Shown piece by piece: positions 1 to 9,123 of a stretch of DNA of 64,000 nt. This stretch comes from Candidatus Atribacteria bacterium (GTDB lineage: Bacteria > Atribacterota > Phoenicimicrobiia > Phoenicimicrobiales > Phoenicimicrobiaceae): the NCBI GenBank assembly GCA_003513845.1, contig DOTB01000019.1, positions 1 to 64,000 of the forward strand, given 5' to 3'. The translations under genes and the position numbers were made by a program. The notes under the pieces are model-generated. The model was given only the letters and a program-made list of their open reading frames with translations, was not told the origin of the DNA and did no database searches. Every line of letters begins with the position of its first letter. The stretch's first letter is position 1.

Positions 1-10
1 GCTAGTTGTC

Positions 11-34
11 AACTAACGACTAACTAACGACTAA
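11..34. repeat. short dispersed repeat (ACTAACGACTAA)
   Basis: Two tandem copies of ACTAACGACTAA lie just past the end of the radical SAM gene. The same 12-mer recurs near 2147-2160, 35808, 37208 and, inverted, near 29515. It is always intergenic and I do not know its role. Confidence 0.6.
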
Positions 35-35
35 T

Positions 36-1847
36 TCAACATACCCCACAGAAAGTACAGGAATCAAATCGGCAATCAGGAGTAGTTTCTCCTTTTCGAG
101 ATTTCTCTTTCTCTCTTAGTAAAAATTCTTTTTTTACCCCACAAGAAATATGATCCCAGGGTAAAACTTCATCATCTCCCCGTTCTCTATTAGCATAAAA
201 TTCCATAGAAAGTCCGCTCTCACTAAAGACCTTTTGCCAGGCATTAAAATCAAACTGTTCTCGCCAGGCATCAAACTTACAACCTAAATAATGGGCTCTT
301 TCTAATACTTCACCTAATCTCCTATCTCCGCGAGCAAAGACTGCTTCCAAATAACTTCGATTAATGTCAGGATAACTAAAAGAAATGTTTTTTCTTCTTA
401 ATCTATTACTCAAATAACTTAATTTTTGTGATAAAATATCTCTTTTCTCCTGAGCTTCCCATTGAAAAGGAGTATGGGCCTTAGGCACAAAAGCAGACAC
501 ACTAACATTTATGCCTATTCTCCTGCCGGTCACTTCTCTACCTATGTGCTCAACTTTATTTATCAGCCTAACAATTTCTTCCACATCCTCGTTAGTCTCG
601 GTAGGTAAACCTATCATAAAATAAAGTTTTATCCTTCTCCATCCCCCCTTAAACGCAGCTCTTATAGATGAATACAAGTCTTCTTCTTGAACATTTTTGT
701 TTATTACATCTCTTAGTCGTTGAGTCGCTACCTCAGGAGCAAAAGTAAGACCAGTTTTTCTAACTCTTTGAATCTGTTGAGCTAAATTAACAGAAAAGGC
801 ATCTATCCTTAAAGATGGTAGAGAAACACCCACGCCCTTTTCTTTAAAGCGGTCTACCAATTTAGTAATTAATTCCTCTATCTGACTATAGTCGCTTGAG
901 CTTAAAGAGGATAAAGATATCTCTTCATATCCAGTATGAGCAAGAATTTCCTCAGCTAATTTGATTAAATTATCCACTGATTTCTCTCTTACTGGGCGAT
1001 ATATCATCCCCGCCTGGCAGAAACGGCATCCCCTGGTGCATCCTCGAAATATTTCCAATGTTATTCTATCATGAACCACATCTATATTGGGAACAATGGG
1101 ACAAAGGGGAAAGGATATTTGGTCAAAATTAGAAATTAAACGTTTTTTAACTAAAGAAGGTATACCTTCCTGTTTGGGGGTAATTGATTTGACCTTCCCA
1201 TCTTCATAATAATTTACCTCATAAAAAGAAGGGATATAAACTCCTTCTAATTGGGCTAATCTCTTTAAGAGTTCACCTCTGTCTTGTTTTTGATTTTTCC
1301 ATTTTTTGTAAATTTCTATAATTTCCGCAGTAATCTCTTCCCCCTCTCCTATCACAAATAAGTCAATAAAATTAGCTAAGGGTTCCGGATTAAAAGCCCC
1401 TGGCCCACCGGCAATAACCAGAGGATCTCCCTCTTTTCTGTCTTTGGACTTTAAAGGAATTTGTCCAAGCTCGATAAGATTCAGGATGTTGGAAAAACAT
1501 AATTCATGTTGAATGGTAAATCCTACAATATCGAAAAAATTTAAAGGTCGGTAGGTTTCTAAAGAAAAGACGGGAATCTGTCGTTCCCTTAGTAATTTTT
1601 CCATATCTACTGCTGGCGAAAAAACCCTTTCAGCGAAAGCATCTTCTCTTTTATTGATGATATCATATAGTATTTTAAACCCTAAATAGCTCATTCCAAT
1701 TTCATACAAATCAGGAAAAGCCAAGGCCACTTTAATTATAGAGTTATCTTCTTTTTTTATTATTTCATTGAATTCCTTACCCGTATATCTCCCTGGTTTT
1801 TCTACCTTATCTAATAATTCATCAAACAATATTTTTTTTATATTCAA
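36..1847 (-). CDS. B12-binding-domain radical SAM protein (TIGR03960-like)
   Basis: A 603-residue protein resembling the TIGR03960 family: an N-terminal cobalamin-binding-like Rossmann region (about residues 35-200), then a radical SAM core with the 4Fe-4S ligands C270, C274 and C277 in the motif RGCTRGCRFCQAG. The last residues hold four more cysteines (592, 597, 600, 603), which could bind a second cluster. Members of this family often sit next to rodA, mrdA and mre genes, exactly as here, but their reaction is unknown. The start is TTG, with AAGGAG seven bases upstream. It is transcribed in the same direction as rodA but separated from it by about 300 bases containing repeats. Confidence 0.85.
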   Translation of the reverse strand: MNIKKILFDELLDKVEKPGRYTGKEFNEIIKKEDNSIIKVALAFPDLYEIGMSYLGFKILYDIINKREDAFAERVFSPAVDMEKLLRERQIPVFSLETYRPLNFFDIVGFTIQHELCFSNILNLIELGQIPLKSKDRKEGDPLVIAGGPGAFNPEPLANFIDLFVIGEGEEITAEIIEIYKKWKNQKQDRGELLKRLAQLEGVYIPSFYEVNYYEDGKVKSITPKQEGIPSLVKKRLISNFDQISFPLCPIVPNIDVVHDRITLEIFRGCTRGCRFCQAGMIYRPVREKSVDNLIKLAEEILAHTGYEEISLSSLSSSDYSQIEELITKLVDRFKEKGVGVSLPSLRIDAFSVNLAQQIQRVRKTGLTFAPEVATQRLRDVINKNVQEEDLYSSIRAAFKGGWRRIKLYFMIGLPTETNEDVEEIVRLINKVEHIGREVTGRRIGINVSVSAFVPKAHTPFQWEAQEKRDILSQKLSYLSNRLRRKNISFSYPDINRSYLEAVFARGDRRLGEVLERAHYLGCKFDAWREQFDFNAWQKVFSESGLSMEFYANRERGDDEVLPWDHISCGVKKEFLLREKEKSRKGETTPDCRFDSCTFCGVC

Positions 1848-2163
1848 ATTCTTTACTCCTTAATTTTAATAAGTTTTGTATAAATCTTGTCCTCTTGAAA
1901 AGTGAAAATGGGGAAAAGTCAGAGAAATCTATTCATATCTTGTATTTCGTGAAAAATATAGAAGCCAGAACTCAGAATTCAGAATATTACAGCTGTAGTG
2001 GCTCGATTCATCGAGCCCGTTAGAAAATTACTCGAATAGCAGGGATCGAATAAAAATAAATTCGACCCCTACATATAATTTATAAATCACAATGACATAA
2101 AAAATAATAAACTGAAAACTTGTATTTAATGCTCACGACTATTCACTAACTAACGACTAATAT
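1848..2163. other. gene-free spacer with hairpin repeats
   Basis: No gene is seen here. The stretch holds two members of a dispersed palindrome family: 1994-2019 (GGCTCGATTCATCGAGCCC core) and a longer-loop copy at 2041-2074. A direct repeat of ACTAACGACTAA type ends it. Confidence 0.6.
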
Positions 2164-3276
2164 TTACCACCTTACCTTGTGCAATTCTACATTTAATAAT
2201 ATCCCTATAACTACTAAATTAGAAATCATAAAACTTCCCCCATAACTTAAAAAAGGTAGAGGTAATCCTGTCGCAGGCAATATTCCCATTGCCATTCCAA
2301 TATTTACTACTATATGAAAAAACAGAAAAGATACTGCCCCGGTTGCCAATAAGGTCCCCAATAAATCTCTTGCCTCCAGAGCAATTTTAATTCCTCTCCA
2401 TAAAACAATAACATAGAGACCTAACAACAATATAGCTCCCACAAAACCTAATTCTTCTCCCACTACCGAAAATATGAAATCGGTATGTTGAGCTGGCAGG
2501 AAGTTTAATTGGCTTTGTAAGCCATTAAAAAGTCCCTTACCCAGAAAGCTACCAGAACCAATGGCAATTTTCGACTGAATAATATTGTAGCCACCCCCTA
2601 AGGGATCCAAATTAGGATTTAAAAATAGAATCAATCTCCTTTTTTGATATTCTTTTAAACAAAACCATAAAACGGGAACCGAAGATAGGGCAATCAAAAA
2701 AACAGTCATTAAATACTTTATCTTGGCTCCAACCACAAACAACATCATTATAAGAATGACTAAATATACCAAAGAAGTCCCTAAATCTGGTTGTTTAAAT
2801 ACTAAGAAAATTAATATACCAGTATAGGCAAAAGGTAATAGAAAATAGAAAAAATTATCCAGTTTTAATTTATTTTTAGATAAAAAATCCGCTAAAAATA
2901 TTATTAAAGCAATTTTAGCAAACTCAGAAGGCTGAAAATCAAAAGGTCCGATCGACAACCAACGTCTTGCTCCATAAGTTGACCTGCCCGAAATAATTAC
3001 CATCACTAACAAGATAATAGCCACAAAATAGATAAGTTGAGAATATCTTTCTAACTTATGATAATCAATGAAAATTATTATAATTAAAAATATAAATCCC
3101 CATACTATCCATAAAGACTGCCGTTTAACATATAAAAAGGGGTCTGCCGGTATAGAACTAGAACTAATACGAGTAGAACTATACAACACCAAAATACCGT
3201 AAAAACAAAGAAATACTACGGCAAGAAGAAGAGTATAGTCTAAATTTTCAGTTAATTTCCCTAATTTTTCTTTCAT
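2164..3276 (-). CDS. rodA: rod-shape SEDS peptidoglycan polymerase RodA
   Basis: A 370-residue polytopic membrane protein of the FtsW/RodA/SpoVE (SEDS) family, about ten hydrophobic segments. SEDS proteins polymerise glycan strands from lipid II and work with a class B PBP. Family features visible are the GARRWLSIGPFDFQPSEFAK segment after the third or fourth helix, the FKQPDLGTSLV motif that contains the catalytic-site Asp, and the C-terminal LPATGLPLPFLSYGGS signature. It follows PBP2 in transcription order with only 44 bases between them, and that spacer is occupied by a RAYT-type palindrome. Elongation rather than division is inferred from the PBP2 and MreD neighbours. Confidence 0.95.
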   Translation of the reverse strand: MKEKLGKLTENLDYTLLLAVVFLCFYGILVLYSSTRISSSSIPADPFLYVKRQSLWIVWGFIFLIIIIFIDYHKLERYSQLIYFVAIILLVMVIISGRSTYGARRWLSIGPFDFQPSEFAKIALIIFLADFLSKNKLKLDNFFYFLLPFAYTGILIFLVFKQPDLGTSLVYLVILIMMLFVVGAKIKYLMTVFLIALSSVPVLWFCLKEYQKRRLILFLNPNLDPLGGGYNIIQSKIAIGSGSFLGKGLFNGLQSQLNFLPAQHTDFIFSVVGEELGFVGAILLLGLYVIVLWRGIKIALEARDLLGTLLATGAVSFLFFHIVVNIGMAMGILPATGLPLPFLSYGGSFMISNLVVIGILLNVELHKVRW

Positions 3277-3290
3277 TTTTTATCCTTATC

Positions 3291-3327
3291 AATGTAAACA
3301 AAGGTGCCTGGCACTTTTGTTTACATT
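3291..3327. repeat. REP-like palindrome (family A)
   Basis: An imperfect palindrome with a GTGCCTGGCAC core and AATGTAAACAAAG / TTTGTTTACATT arms. It separates PBP2 from rodA and overlaps the PBP2 3' end: its TTTACAT arm supplies the PBP2 stop codon (3321-3323) and last Met codon. It matches the palindromes around the transposase at 17531. Confidence 0.9.
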
Positions 3328-5084
3328 TTTACTTCAAAATATTTTTCTAACATAGCACGGGCGATGGGAGCAGCTATTTCTCCACCCTCTCCCCCATTTT
3401 CTACAAAAACTGTAATACACACTTCAGGATTTTCATAAGGAGCAAAACCCGCAAACCAGGCGTGGGTTTCTCCTTGAGGATTCTGAGCTGTTCCGGTTTT
3501 ACCAGCTATCGACAACTCCTTAGAATTTGCCCGCCAACCCGTTCCTTTTAATATAGTAGCCCGCAATCCTTCTTTAACTATTTGAAAAGTATTGGCTGAT
3601 ATACTTACTTTCCTGCTTATTTCTGGTTTAATTCTCTTAACTACATTACCTTCGGGGGAAATTATTTCTTTTACCAAATGTAACCTATAAATCTCTCCTT
3701 CGGTAGTAACTGCACAGATAATACTATGAATTTGCAAAGGAGTTAATAGAAGATACCCTTGACCTATAGAAAGATTAATATCGTCACCTGGAAACCATAT
3801 CTGTTTAAACTCCCTCTGCTTCCATTCAGTAGAAGGTATTATTCCTAACACCTCTGCCGGTAAATCAATACCAACTTTTTCCTCTAATCCAAATTTATGC
3901 ATATATTTGCTGAATCTTTCAATACCTAGTTCTTTTCCCATGGTATAAAAATAGATATTGCAGGAATGAGCAATAGCATCTATAATGCTTAAACTACCAT
4001 GCCCTGATTCCTTCCAGCAAGTAAAAATCTGATCAGCTAACTTAAAAGTACCAGAACAATATACCTTCCTTTTCCTATCAGTAATACCTTCTTCTAAGGC
4101 AGCTATAGCAGTAACTATTTTAAATGCTGAACCTGGGGGATAGGCACTCTGGATACTTCGATTAGTTAAAGGATACTCGGGATCTGAGGAAAGTCTCTCC
4201 CAATCAGAATAGGAAATTCCACCTGCAAATAAATTAGGATTAAAAGAAGGTCTATTTACTAAAGCCAATATCTCGCCAGTATAAGGATTACTCAGGATTA
4301 TAGAACCCTTTTTCCCGTAAAGTAAATTTTCCCCATAAATCTGTAAATCTTTATCAATAGTTAAAACTAAATCCTTACCTGGTACAGGTTTTTGAAACAA
4401 TAAAGTAGCTATTTCTCTGCCCAAGGCATCAACCTCGACTTCTTTCCCTCCTTTTTCTCCCCTTAAAATGTCATCATAATATTTTTCTAACCCAGCTTTG
4501 CCAATAATATCTCCTCCCTGGAATTTGGGATTCCCTAATTTTTGCAGTTCTTCTTTGTCTATTTCTCCGACATATCCTAAACAATGTGCAGCTAATTCCT
4601 GATAAAGGTAATTCCTTCTAGGTTTAACCTCTAAAATTACTCCTTTTAGTTCTTCTTTCTTCTCTTCAATCTCAATTACTATATCTTTTTTACAATCATC
4701 CAAAATCTGTACTGGCTTGAAAGGGTTATCGGTATGCTTTTTTACCTTTTGCACAATTACATCTTCAGATAGACCAATTATTTTACCTAATCTTTTACTT
4801 AATTCTTCTAAGTTATCGACTTCCGCCGGGATTATTGAAATTACTACGGCTGGTCGATTGGTCACTAAAATTTCTCCTTGGCGGTCATAAATATGTCCTC
4901 GAGGAGCATCTTCAACTAAGGAACGGATACAATTTTCTACTGCCCTTTCTTTAAATTCTCCTCCTTTAATAATTTGTAGATACCACAGATTGATAACTAA
5001 AAAAGAAAAACATATTATAATAAATATTAACAACCAATTTATTCGTTGCTTTACATCTTCTGGAACATTAGAAGATTCCTTCAT
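3321..5084 (-). CDS. mrdA: penicillin-binding protein 2, class B transpeptidase
   Basis: A 587-residue class B PBP. It has one N-terminal membrane anchor (about residues 16-38), a dimerisation/pedestal domain, and a transpeptidase domain with all three active-site motifs: SAFK (nucleophile S319, K322), SCN (374-376) and KTG (529-531). It cross-links the glycan made by RodA during side-wall elongation. Length is normal for PBP2. The final codons and stop lie inside the repeat at 3291-3327, so the C-terminus YFEVKM is partly repeat-encoded. Upstream is a 290-base gap with two hairpin repeats and then a metal transporter instead of the usual mreD. Confidence 0.95.
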   Translation of the reverse strand: MKESSNVPEDVKQRINWLLIFIIICFSFLVINLWYLQIIKGGEFKERAVENCIRSLVEDAPRGHIYDRQGEILVTNRPAVVISIIPAEVDNLEELSKRLGKIIGLSEDVIVQKVKKHTDNPFKPVQILDDCKKDIVIEIEEKKEELKGVILEVKPRRNYLYQELAAHCLGYVGEIDKEELQKLGNPKFQGGDIIGKAGLEKYYDDILRGEKGGKEVEVDALGREIATLLFQKPVPGKDLVLTIDKDLQIYGENLLYGKKGSIILSNPYTGEILALVNRPSFNPNLFAGGISYSDWERLSSDPEYPLTNRSIQSAYPPGSAFKIVTAIAALEEGITDRKRKVYCSGTFKLADQIFTCWKESGHGSLSIIDAIAHSCNIYFYTMGKELGIERFSKYMHKFGLEEKVGIDLPAEVLGIIPSTEWKQREFKQIWFPGDDINLSIGQGYLLLTPLQIHSIICAVTTEGEIYRLHLVKEIISPEGNVVKRIKPEISRKVSISANTFQIVKEGLRATILKGTGWRANSKELSIAGKTGTAQNPQGETHAWFAGFAPYENPEVCITVFVENGGEGGEIAAPIARAMLEKYFEVKM

Positions 5085-5232
5085 ATTTACCCTCTAAACT
5101 TATTCTTATTTTCGTAATTTAATTCAATATTATGGTTATTTTACAAAAAGCCAAAAATATTTTTAACACGTTATATAGATAGTACTTTGTAGATAATTTT
5201 GTAATAAATTACAACTTTTTGGTTATAATTAT

Positions 5233-5310
5233 GTTGTAGGGGCACAATGAATTGTGCCTTCGCATATTATTGCCTAATTTCTCCTGTGGGCACGATGCAT
5301 CGTGCCCTAC
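5233..5310. repeat. two hairpin repeats (family B)
   Basis: Two copies of the GGGCACGATGCATCGTGCCC palindrome family (about 5233-5253, degenerate, and 5285-5310) lie in the spacer between PBP2 and the metal-transport permease. Each can fold into a strong stem. No gene is seen in 5085-5377. Confidence 0.8.
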
Positions 5311-5377
5311 CTTACCATTTGATCTACTTTTTGGGTTTCAATCATATTATCATAATATTATCATAATAACTAAATTG

Positions 5378-6181
5378 TCATCTCTTACAAAGCTTAAGAA
5401 ACTGACAAAGTAGAAAACCAATCACTGACACCATTACTATCGTCGCCCCGGACGCCAAATTAAGCTGATAAGATAAGATTAATCCTATCACCCCAAATAC
5501 CGCACTAACAAATATTGATACAAACATCATCTTTTTTAAATTTGTACTAATCTGTTTACTTATCGCTGCAGGAATAGTTAATAGGGCAATTACTAAAATA
5601 ATCCCTACCACTCTTACCAGCACTACAATAGTCAGCGCAATCAAACATAAAAGAAGTAAGTATAATTTCATGGTGGGAACTCCTATTACAGTGGCAAATT
5701 CATCATCAAAAGAAAGGGCTAAAAATTCTTTATAAAACAGAAATACCACTTTGATTATCACTAAATCCAGGATTAACATTACTACCAAATCAGTAGTTGT
5801 TACTGTTAATATACTACCAAAAAGGTAACTGAAAAGGTCAGGGGCATAACCTGGACTCAAACCAATAAAGATTACCCCCAAAGACATACCAAGAGCCCAT
5901 ATTATTCCAATTGCAGTATCCTCTGGTATCTTAGTGCGTTTACTTACTAACCCCATAACCAGAGCAGAGATAATACTAAATGGGATTATCCCCCAAACAG
6001 GATTTATTCCCAAAAAATATCCCAAACCTATACCTCCAAAGGAGGCGTGAGCAATCCCCCCACTTATAAAAACAATTTTCTTTACTACAATATAAACTCC
6101 AATAATCCCGCAAGCAATACTTGCCAAAATTATCGCTAACAGAGCATTTTTCATAAATTCATATTGTAGTAATTCCATCAT
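5378..6181 (-). CDS. znuB: zinc/manganese-type ABC transporter permease
   Basis: An ABC-3 family integral membrane permease with about eight hydrophobic segments, the usual size (about 267 residues) for ZnuB/MntB/TroC. It forms the channel for Zn or Mn uptake with the ATPase and binding protein just upstream. Family landmarks are [17 protein letters not shown] near the N-terminus and the [12 protein letters not shown] cytoplasmic loop that contacts the ATPase. I prefer the ATG at 6181 because a GAGAGG sequence precedes it and the extra residues from the ATG at 6220 are highly charged. Metal specificity cannot be told from sequence. Confidence 0.88.
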   Translation of the reverse strand: MMELLQYEFMKNALLAIILASIACGIIGVYIVVKKIVFISGGIAHASFGGIGLGYFLGINPVWGIIPFSIISALVMGLVSKRTKIPEDTAIGIIWALGMSLGVIFIGLSPGYAPDLFSYLFGSILTVTTTDLVVMLILDLVIIKVVFLFYKEFLALSFDDEFATVIGVPTMKLYLLLLCLIALTIVVLVRVVGIILVIALLTIPAAISKQISTNLKKMMFVSIFVSAVFGVIGLILSYQLNLASGATIVMVSVIGFLLCQFLKLCKR

Positions 6182-6266
6182 ATCGAATTTTTCCTCTCTC
6201 TTCTCTTCACGAGACCTCATCTGAGTATTAGTTCATTGACTTCTATTACTCAATATACCTCTTCTC

Positions 6267-6328
6267 AATCCCAAATCCTAAATCCCAAATCCCAAATCCT
6301 AAATCCTAAATCCTAAATCCCAAATCCT
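6267..6328. repeat. 7-bp tandem repeat (CCYAAAT)
   Basis: About nine head-to-tail copies of the heptamer CCYAAAT (CCCAAAT or CCTAAAT) lie between the permease and ATPase genes. It looks like a slippage-prone microsatellite; no open frame or hairpin is evident. Confidence 0.85.
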
Positions 6329-6353
6329 CGATATACTCAATACTTGATACCAA

Positions 6354-7166
6354 TTAATGCTTTCTGAGTACTCTATGAGGAATACCGTGGGCAATCAGGT
6401 CTACTGGACAACGATAAGTTGCCTCTAAATCTTCTAATCTAATCTCTTTAGAATTATGATAAAAAAGTCGGCGATTTAAACAGGCAACCTTATCCATGTA
6501 AATCGACACTGCAGTAAGGTCGTGAGTAACTAAAACGATACTCATTTTTTTCTTTAATCTTTCCAATAATTCATAGAATCCAGTCTGTAAAAGAGTATCA
6601 ATGCTAGCTAAAGGTTCATCAAGCAACAATACTTTTGGGTCAGTCACCAGGGCCCGAGCAATAAAAACTCTTTGCTGTTGTCCACCCGAAAGCCTCCCTA
6701 TCTGTTTATTCTTAAATTCTAACATCCCAACAAGATCAAGTACCTCCTGTGCCTTCTGTTTATCTATTTGGTTATAGGATTTAAAATATTTACTCTTACC
6801 CCATCTTCCTATTAAAACAACTTCCTCAACGCTTATGGGAAATTCTCTATCAAAAAGGGGGTATTGAGGAACATAGCCGATATATTCCCTATTCTCTTCT
6901 GGTTTTCTTCCAAAAACCTTTACTTCCCCTTTACTGGGTAAAATCAAACCCAATATTACTTTAAGTAAAGTAGTCTTACCGCCACCATTAGGTCCTATTA
7001 TACCCAAAAACTCTTGCTCATAAATGGAAAGATTAATATCCTCTAAAACATTAATATCATCATAACTTACCCAAATATTTTTTAAACTAATAATTTCTTG
7101 TTTTTTTTTATTGGGAATTTTATCAACTTTACATTCAGATTTAGTATTATGGTTAGAATTTATCAT
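6354..7166 (-). CDS. znuC: zinc/manganese-type ABC transporter ATPase
   Basis: A 270-residue ABC ATPase with complete motifs: Walker A GPNGGGKTT, signature LSGGQQQRV, Walker B VLLLDEPLASID and switch His in VTHDL. It powers metal import with the permease (5378-6181) and binding protein (7166-7999). Its start overlaps the binding protein stop by one base, so the two are translationally coupled. About 35 residues precede the conserved core; that N-terminal part is polar and low-complexity (NSNHNTKSE) with no recognised domain. Confidence 0.92.
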   Translation of the reverse strand: MINSNHNTKSECKVDKIPNKKKQEIISLKNIWVSYDDINVLEDINLSIYEQEFLGIIGPNGGGKTTLLKVILGLILPSKGEVKVFGRKPEENREYIGYVPQYPLFDREFPISVEEVVLIGRWGKSKYFKSYNQIDKQKAQEVLDLVGMLEFKNKQIGRLSGGQQQRVFIARALVTDPKVLLLDEPLASIDTLLQTGFYELLERLKKKMSIVLVTHDLTAVSIYMDKVACLNRRLFYHNSKEIRLEDLEATYRCPVDLIAHGIPHRVLRKH

Positions 7167-7999
7167 TATTCATTACCACCCAACACTGTAGTTAAGTTTT
7201 GGAGATTTTTAATATAATCCCGAGCTAAAGGGTCAGCAGTTATAATCTGAGCTCCTATCTCCTGAGCAATCACTTCAGCACTTTTAATATTAAATTGAGG
7301 GGAACACAAAATAATAGATATGTGGCTAGCTCTTGCCTGCTCTATTATACTGACTAAAAAAGTAGCACTTGGTTCCTTCCCTTCTTCTTCAATAGCCACC
7401 TGGACAAGGTCATATTCTTTAGCAAAATAAGTCCAGGAAGGATGGTAAGATAAAAATCTTTTGTTATTCATCTTACTAAGTTTAATTTTAATTTCTTTGT
7501 CCAGTTCATCTAATCTTGAATTAAACTCTCTTGCATTTTCCTTAAAATACTCTTGACTAAGCGGGTCAATTTGTATTAATGCCTGACAAATATTTTGCAC
7601 TATTTTTTTAGCATTTTTGGGAGATAACCAGATATGGGGGTCATGATTTATTATTTCAATACCTTGGGAAGAATCACAAATCAACATATCTCTATTTACT
7701 TTCCTAATCTTATCCATCCAGGCCAATTCAAAATCGATTCCTGATCCTACCTTAACATACAATTGAGCCTGGCTAATCTCTTTTAACTGTAACGGTGTTG
7801 GTTCATAAGTGTGTGGACTAGCCCCGGGAGGTACCATAACCCCAACTTCTACTCTTTCTTTTCCCACCTTTTCAACAAAATTAGCAAAAGGTAAAATGGT
7901 AACTATTACTCCAATTTTATCTTTGGGTAATAACTCTTCAACTTCCGCCCCCACGTTCATAACTCCTGTGAGGAGCATAAAAATTAACGCTATAATCAT
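7166..7999 (-). CDS. znuA: zinc/manganese-type ABC transporter substrate-binding protein
   Basis: A periplasmic cluster A-I (ZnuA/TroA family) binding protein. Likely metal ligands are the His residues in SPHTYEP, DPHIWLSP and SYHPSWTYF and the Asp in ADPLARDY. It delivers Zn or Mn to the permease. The ATG at 7999 gives a normal signal peptide (MIIALIFMLLTGVMNVGA). A longer reading from TTG 8098 adds 33 residues, but almost all of that extension is encoded by a MITE-like repeat (8014-8103), so I reject it. Because the repeat ends 14 bases upstream of the ATG, only a weak ribosome site is left. No His-rich loop is present. Confidence 0.88.
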   Translation of the reverse strand: MIIALIFMLLTGVMNVGAEVEELLPKDKIGVIVTILPFANFVEKVGKERVEVGVMVPPGASPHTYEPTPLQLKEISQAQLYVKVGSGIDFELAWMDKIRKVNRDMLICDSSQGIEIINHDPHIWLSPKNAKKIVQNICQALIQIDPLSQEYFKENAREFNSRLDELDKEIKIKLSKMNNKRFLSYHPSWTYFAKEYDLVQVAIEEEGKEPSATFLVSIIEQARASHISIILCSPQFNIKSAEVIAQEIGAQIITADPLARDYIKNLQNLTTVLGGNE

Positions 8000-8013
8000 G
8001 ATAACAAATAACT

Positions 8014-8103
8014 CAAGATTGTCAGAGGAGTAAACTCCCCTGAAATCCCTATGTCTTTTATTATTTTTTTCGCTTTTATAGAATAGTTTTACTGACAATC
8101 TTG
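8014..8103. mobile_element. MITE-like element, copy 1
   Basis: A 90-bp element with terminal inverted repeats CAAGATTGTCAG / CTGACAATCTTG and an inner AGGAGTAAACTCCCCT palindrome. A 94-bp copy in the same orientation lies at 8727-8820 on the other side of mreD. It carries no gene. It abuts the znuA start. Confidence 0.75.
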
Positions 8104-8184
8104 TGAGAATCCATTCCTTATTTAAAAATATTTGTTATGAATATATCTGATCTTTTATTTTATCATCTTTTTTTATTATTTTTG

Positions 8185-8220
8185 GATGTAAAATTTTGTG
8201 CCAGGCATAAAATTTTAATT
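8185..8220. repeat. variant REP-like palindrome (family A)
   Basis: ATGTAAAATTTTGTGCCAGGCA followed by TAAAATTTTAATT: it keeps the GTGCCAGGCA core of the RAYT-type palindrome but has different arms. It sits just beyond the 3' end of mreD. Confidence 0.6.
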
Positions 8221-8230
8221 CTATTCACCT

Positions 8231-8707
8231 TTATTTTAATATCTTTACTACTATAAGAAAAACAAAGGGTGACAATAGACAGTTAATTAATGCCTCGGGG
8301 AGAGCTATTTGTTTCAAACTCCAGGCTAAACCATATTCTATCCCGAAAGCACGGAGCACAAAAAATATTAATATACTCTGACCAATCGAAGCTACAAAGG
8401 TTATTATAGGAACAAGAAATAAGATATGTTCAGGGAATATTTTATTTCTCAAAATTCCACAGGTAAAACCGACAATGGTTTTGACTAAAGCATTCACGCC
8501 TAACAAGCCAGAAGAAAAAATATCTTGTAAAAGACCGGCCGCAAATCCTGAAACACATCCCTCTTCTGCCCCCTGAAGTAACGAAAATATTATTACAACT
8601 AATAGTATTAAATCAGGTTTTAACCCTTGAATGGTAAATAAATTAATAAGGGTTAGTTGAATTAATAAAGTAACCGCAACTATGGCAATTTTCAGGTATA
8701 TTTTCAT
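8231..8707 (-). CDS. mreD: rod-shape-determining membrane protein MreD
   Basis: A 158-residue membrane protein with about five hydrophobic segments and the MreD feature LKPDLILLVVIIFSLLQG after the first helix, plus an FAAGLLQDIFSSGLLG loop. MreD belongs to the elongasome with MreB, MreC, RodA and PBP2. AGGAG precedes the ATG. Unusually it stands alone: MITE-like copies lie on both sides, the usual upstream mreB-mreC are missing, and the metal transporter separates it from PBP2. Confidence 0.85.
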   Translation of the reverse strand: MKIYLKIAIVAVTLLIQLTLINLFTIQGLKPDLILLVVIIFSLLQGAEEGCVSGFAAGLLQDIFSSGLLGVNALVKTIVGFTCGILRNKIFPEHILFLVPIITFVASIGQSILIFFVLRAFGIEYGLAWSLKQIALPEALINCLLSPFVFLIVVKILK

Positions 8708-8726
8708 TAATCTTCTCCTGAAACTT

Positions 8727-8820
8727 ACAAGAATGTCAGGGGAGTGAACTCCCCTAAAACCCCTCTATCTCCTTTTTACTTCATTTCAATTTTATATAAA
8801 ACTTTTCCTGACAATCTTGT
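8727..8820. mobile_element. MITE-like element, copy 2
   Basis: 94 bp with terminal inverted repeats ACAAGAATGTCAGG / CCTGACAATCTTGT, an inner GGGGAGTGAACTCCCC palindrome, and the same orientation as copy 1 (8014-8103). It lies just upstream of mreD. Confidence 0.75.
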
Positions 8821-8915
8821 TAGAATATATTGTTTTTTTAAATAGTATCCCTATAAGAGCATCGGGGAATTTTTAAAATTCCGATGCTCTTAAATAGCAA
8901 TTTCCCAAAAAGTTC

Positions 8916-8940
8916 TATGGGCACGATGCATCGTGCCCCT
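8916..8940. repeat. hairpin repeat (family B)
   Basis: A GGGCACGATGCATCGTGCCC palindrome, identical at its core to copies near 5285 and 29101. Confidence 0.85.
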
Positions 8941-9123
8941 ATTTTACTATTTTGTGCATTTTTTAAGTTACAATTAATAAATTAAATAAAAACAGCTATT
9001 GAATAAAGAGCGGGGCTGCCTTAAGCAAGTTTAGAGGCAATAAAAAATAACAAATGACATAGAGGTTTCAGAGGAGTTTGTCCCCCTGAGAATCTTGATG
9101 TTGCTATATATTCTAATATATTT

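Larger units (their letters stand above)
8708..9123. other. gene-free stretch with repeats
   Basis: No gene is seen. It holds MITE copy 2 (8727-8820), a short inverted repeat around 8862-8890 (AGCATCGGGGAATTTTTAAA, then the complement), a family B hairpin at 8916-8940 and a degenerate partial MITE end at 9061-9100. No trace of mreC is visible. Confidence 0.6.

Noticed and set aside
6267-6328. Telomere-like repeat
   Set aside because: CCYAAAT resembles some telomere heptamers, but it is an internal bacterial microsatellite of about nine units.
7166-8098. Longer ZnuA reading from TTG 8098
   Set aside because: Its first 33 codons come mainly from a MITE-like element also present at 8727, and the internal ATG starts a normal signal peptide.
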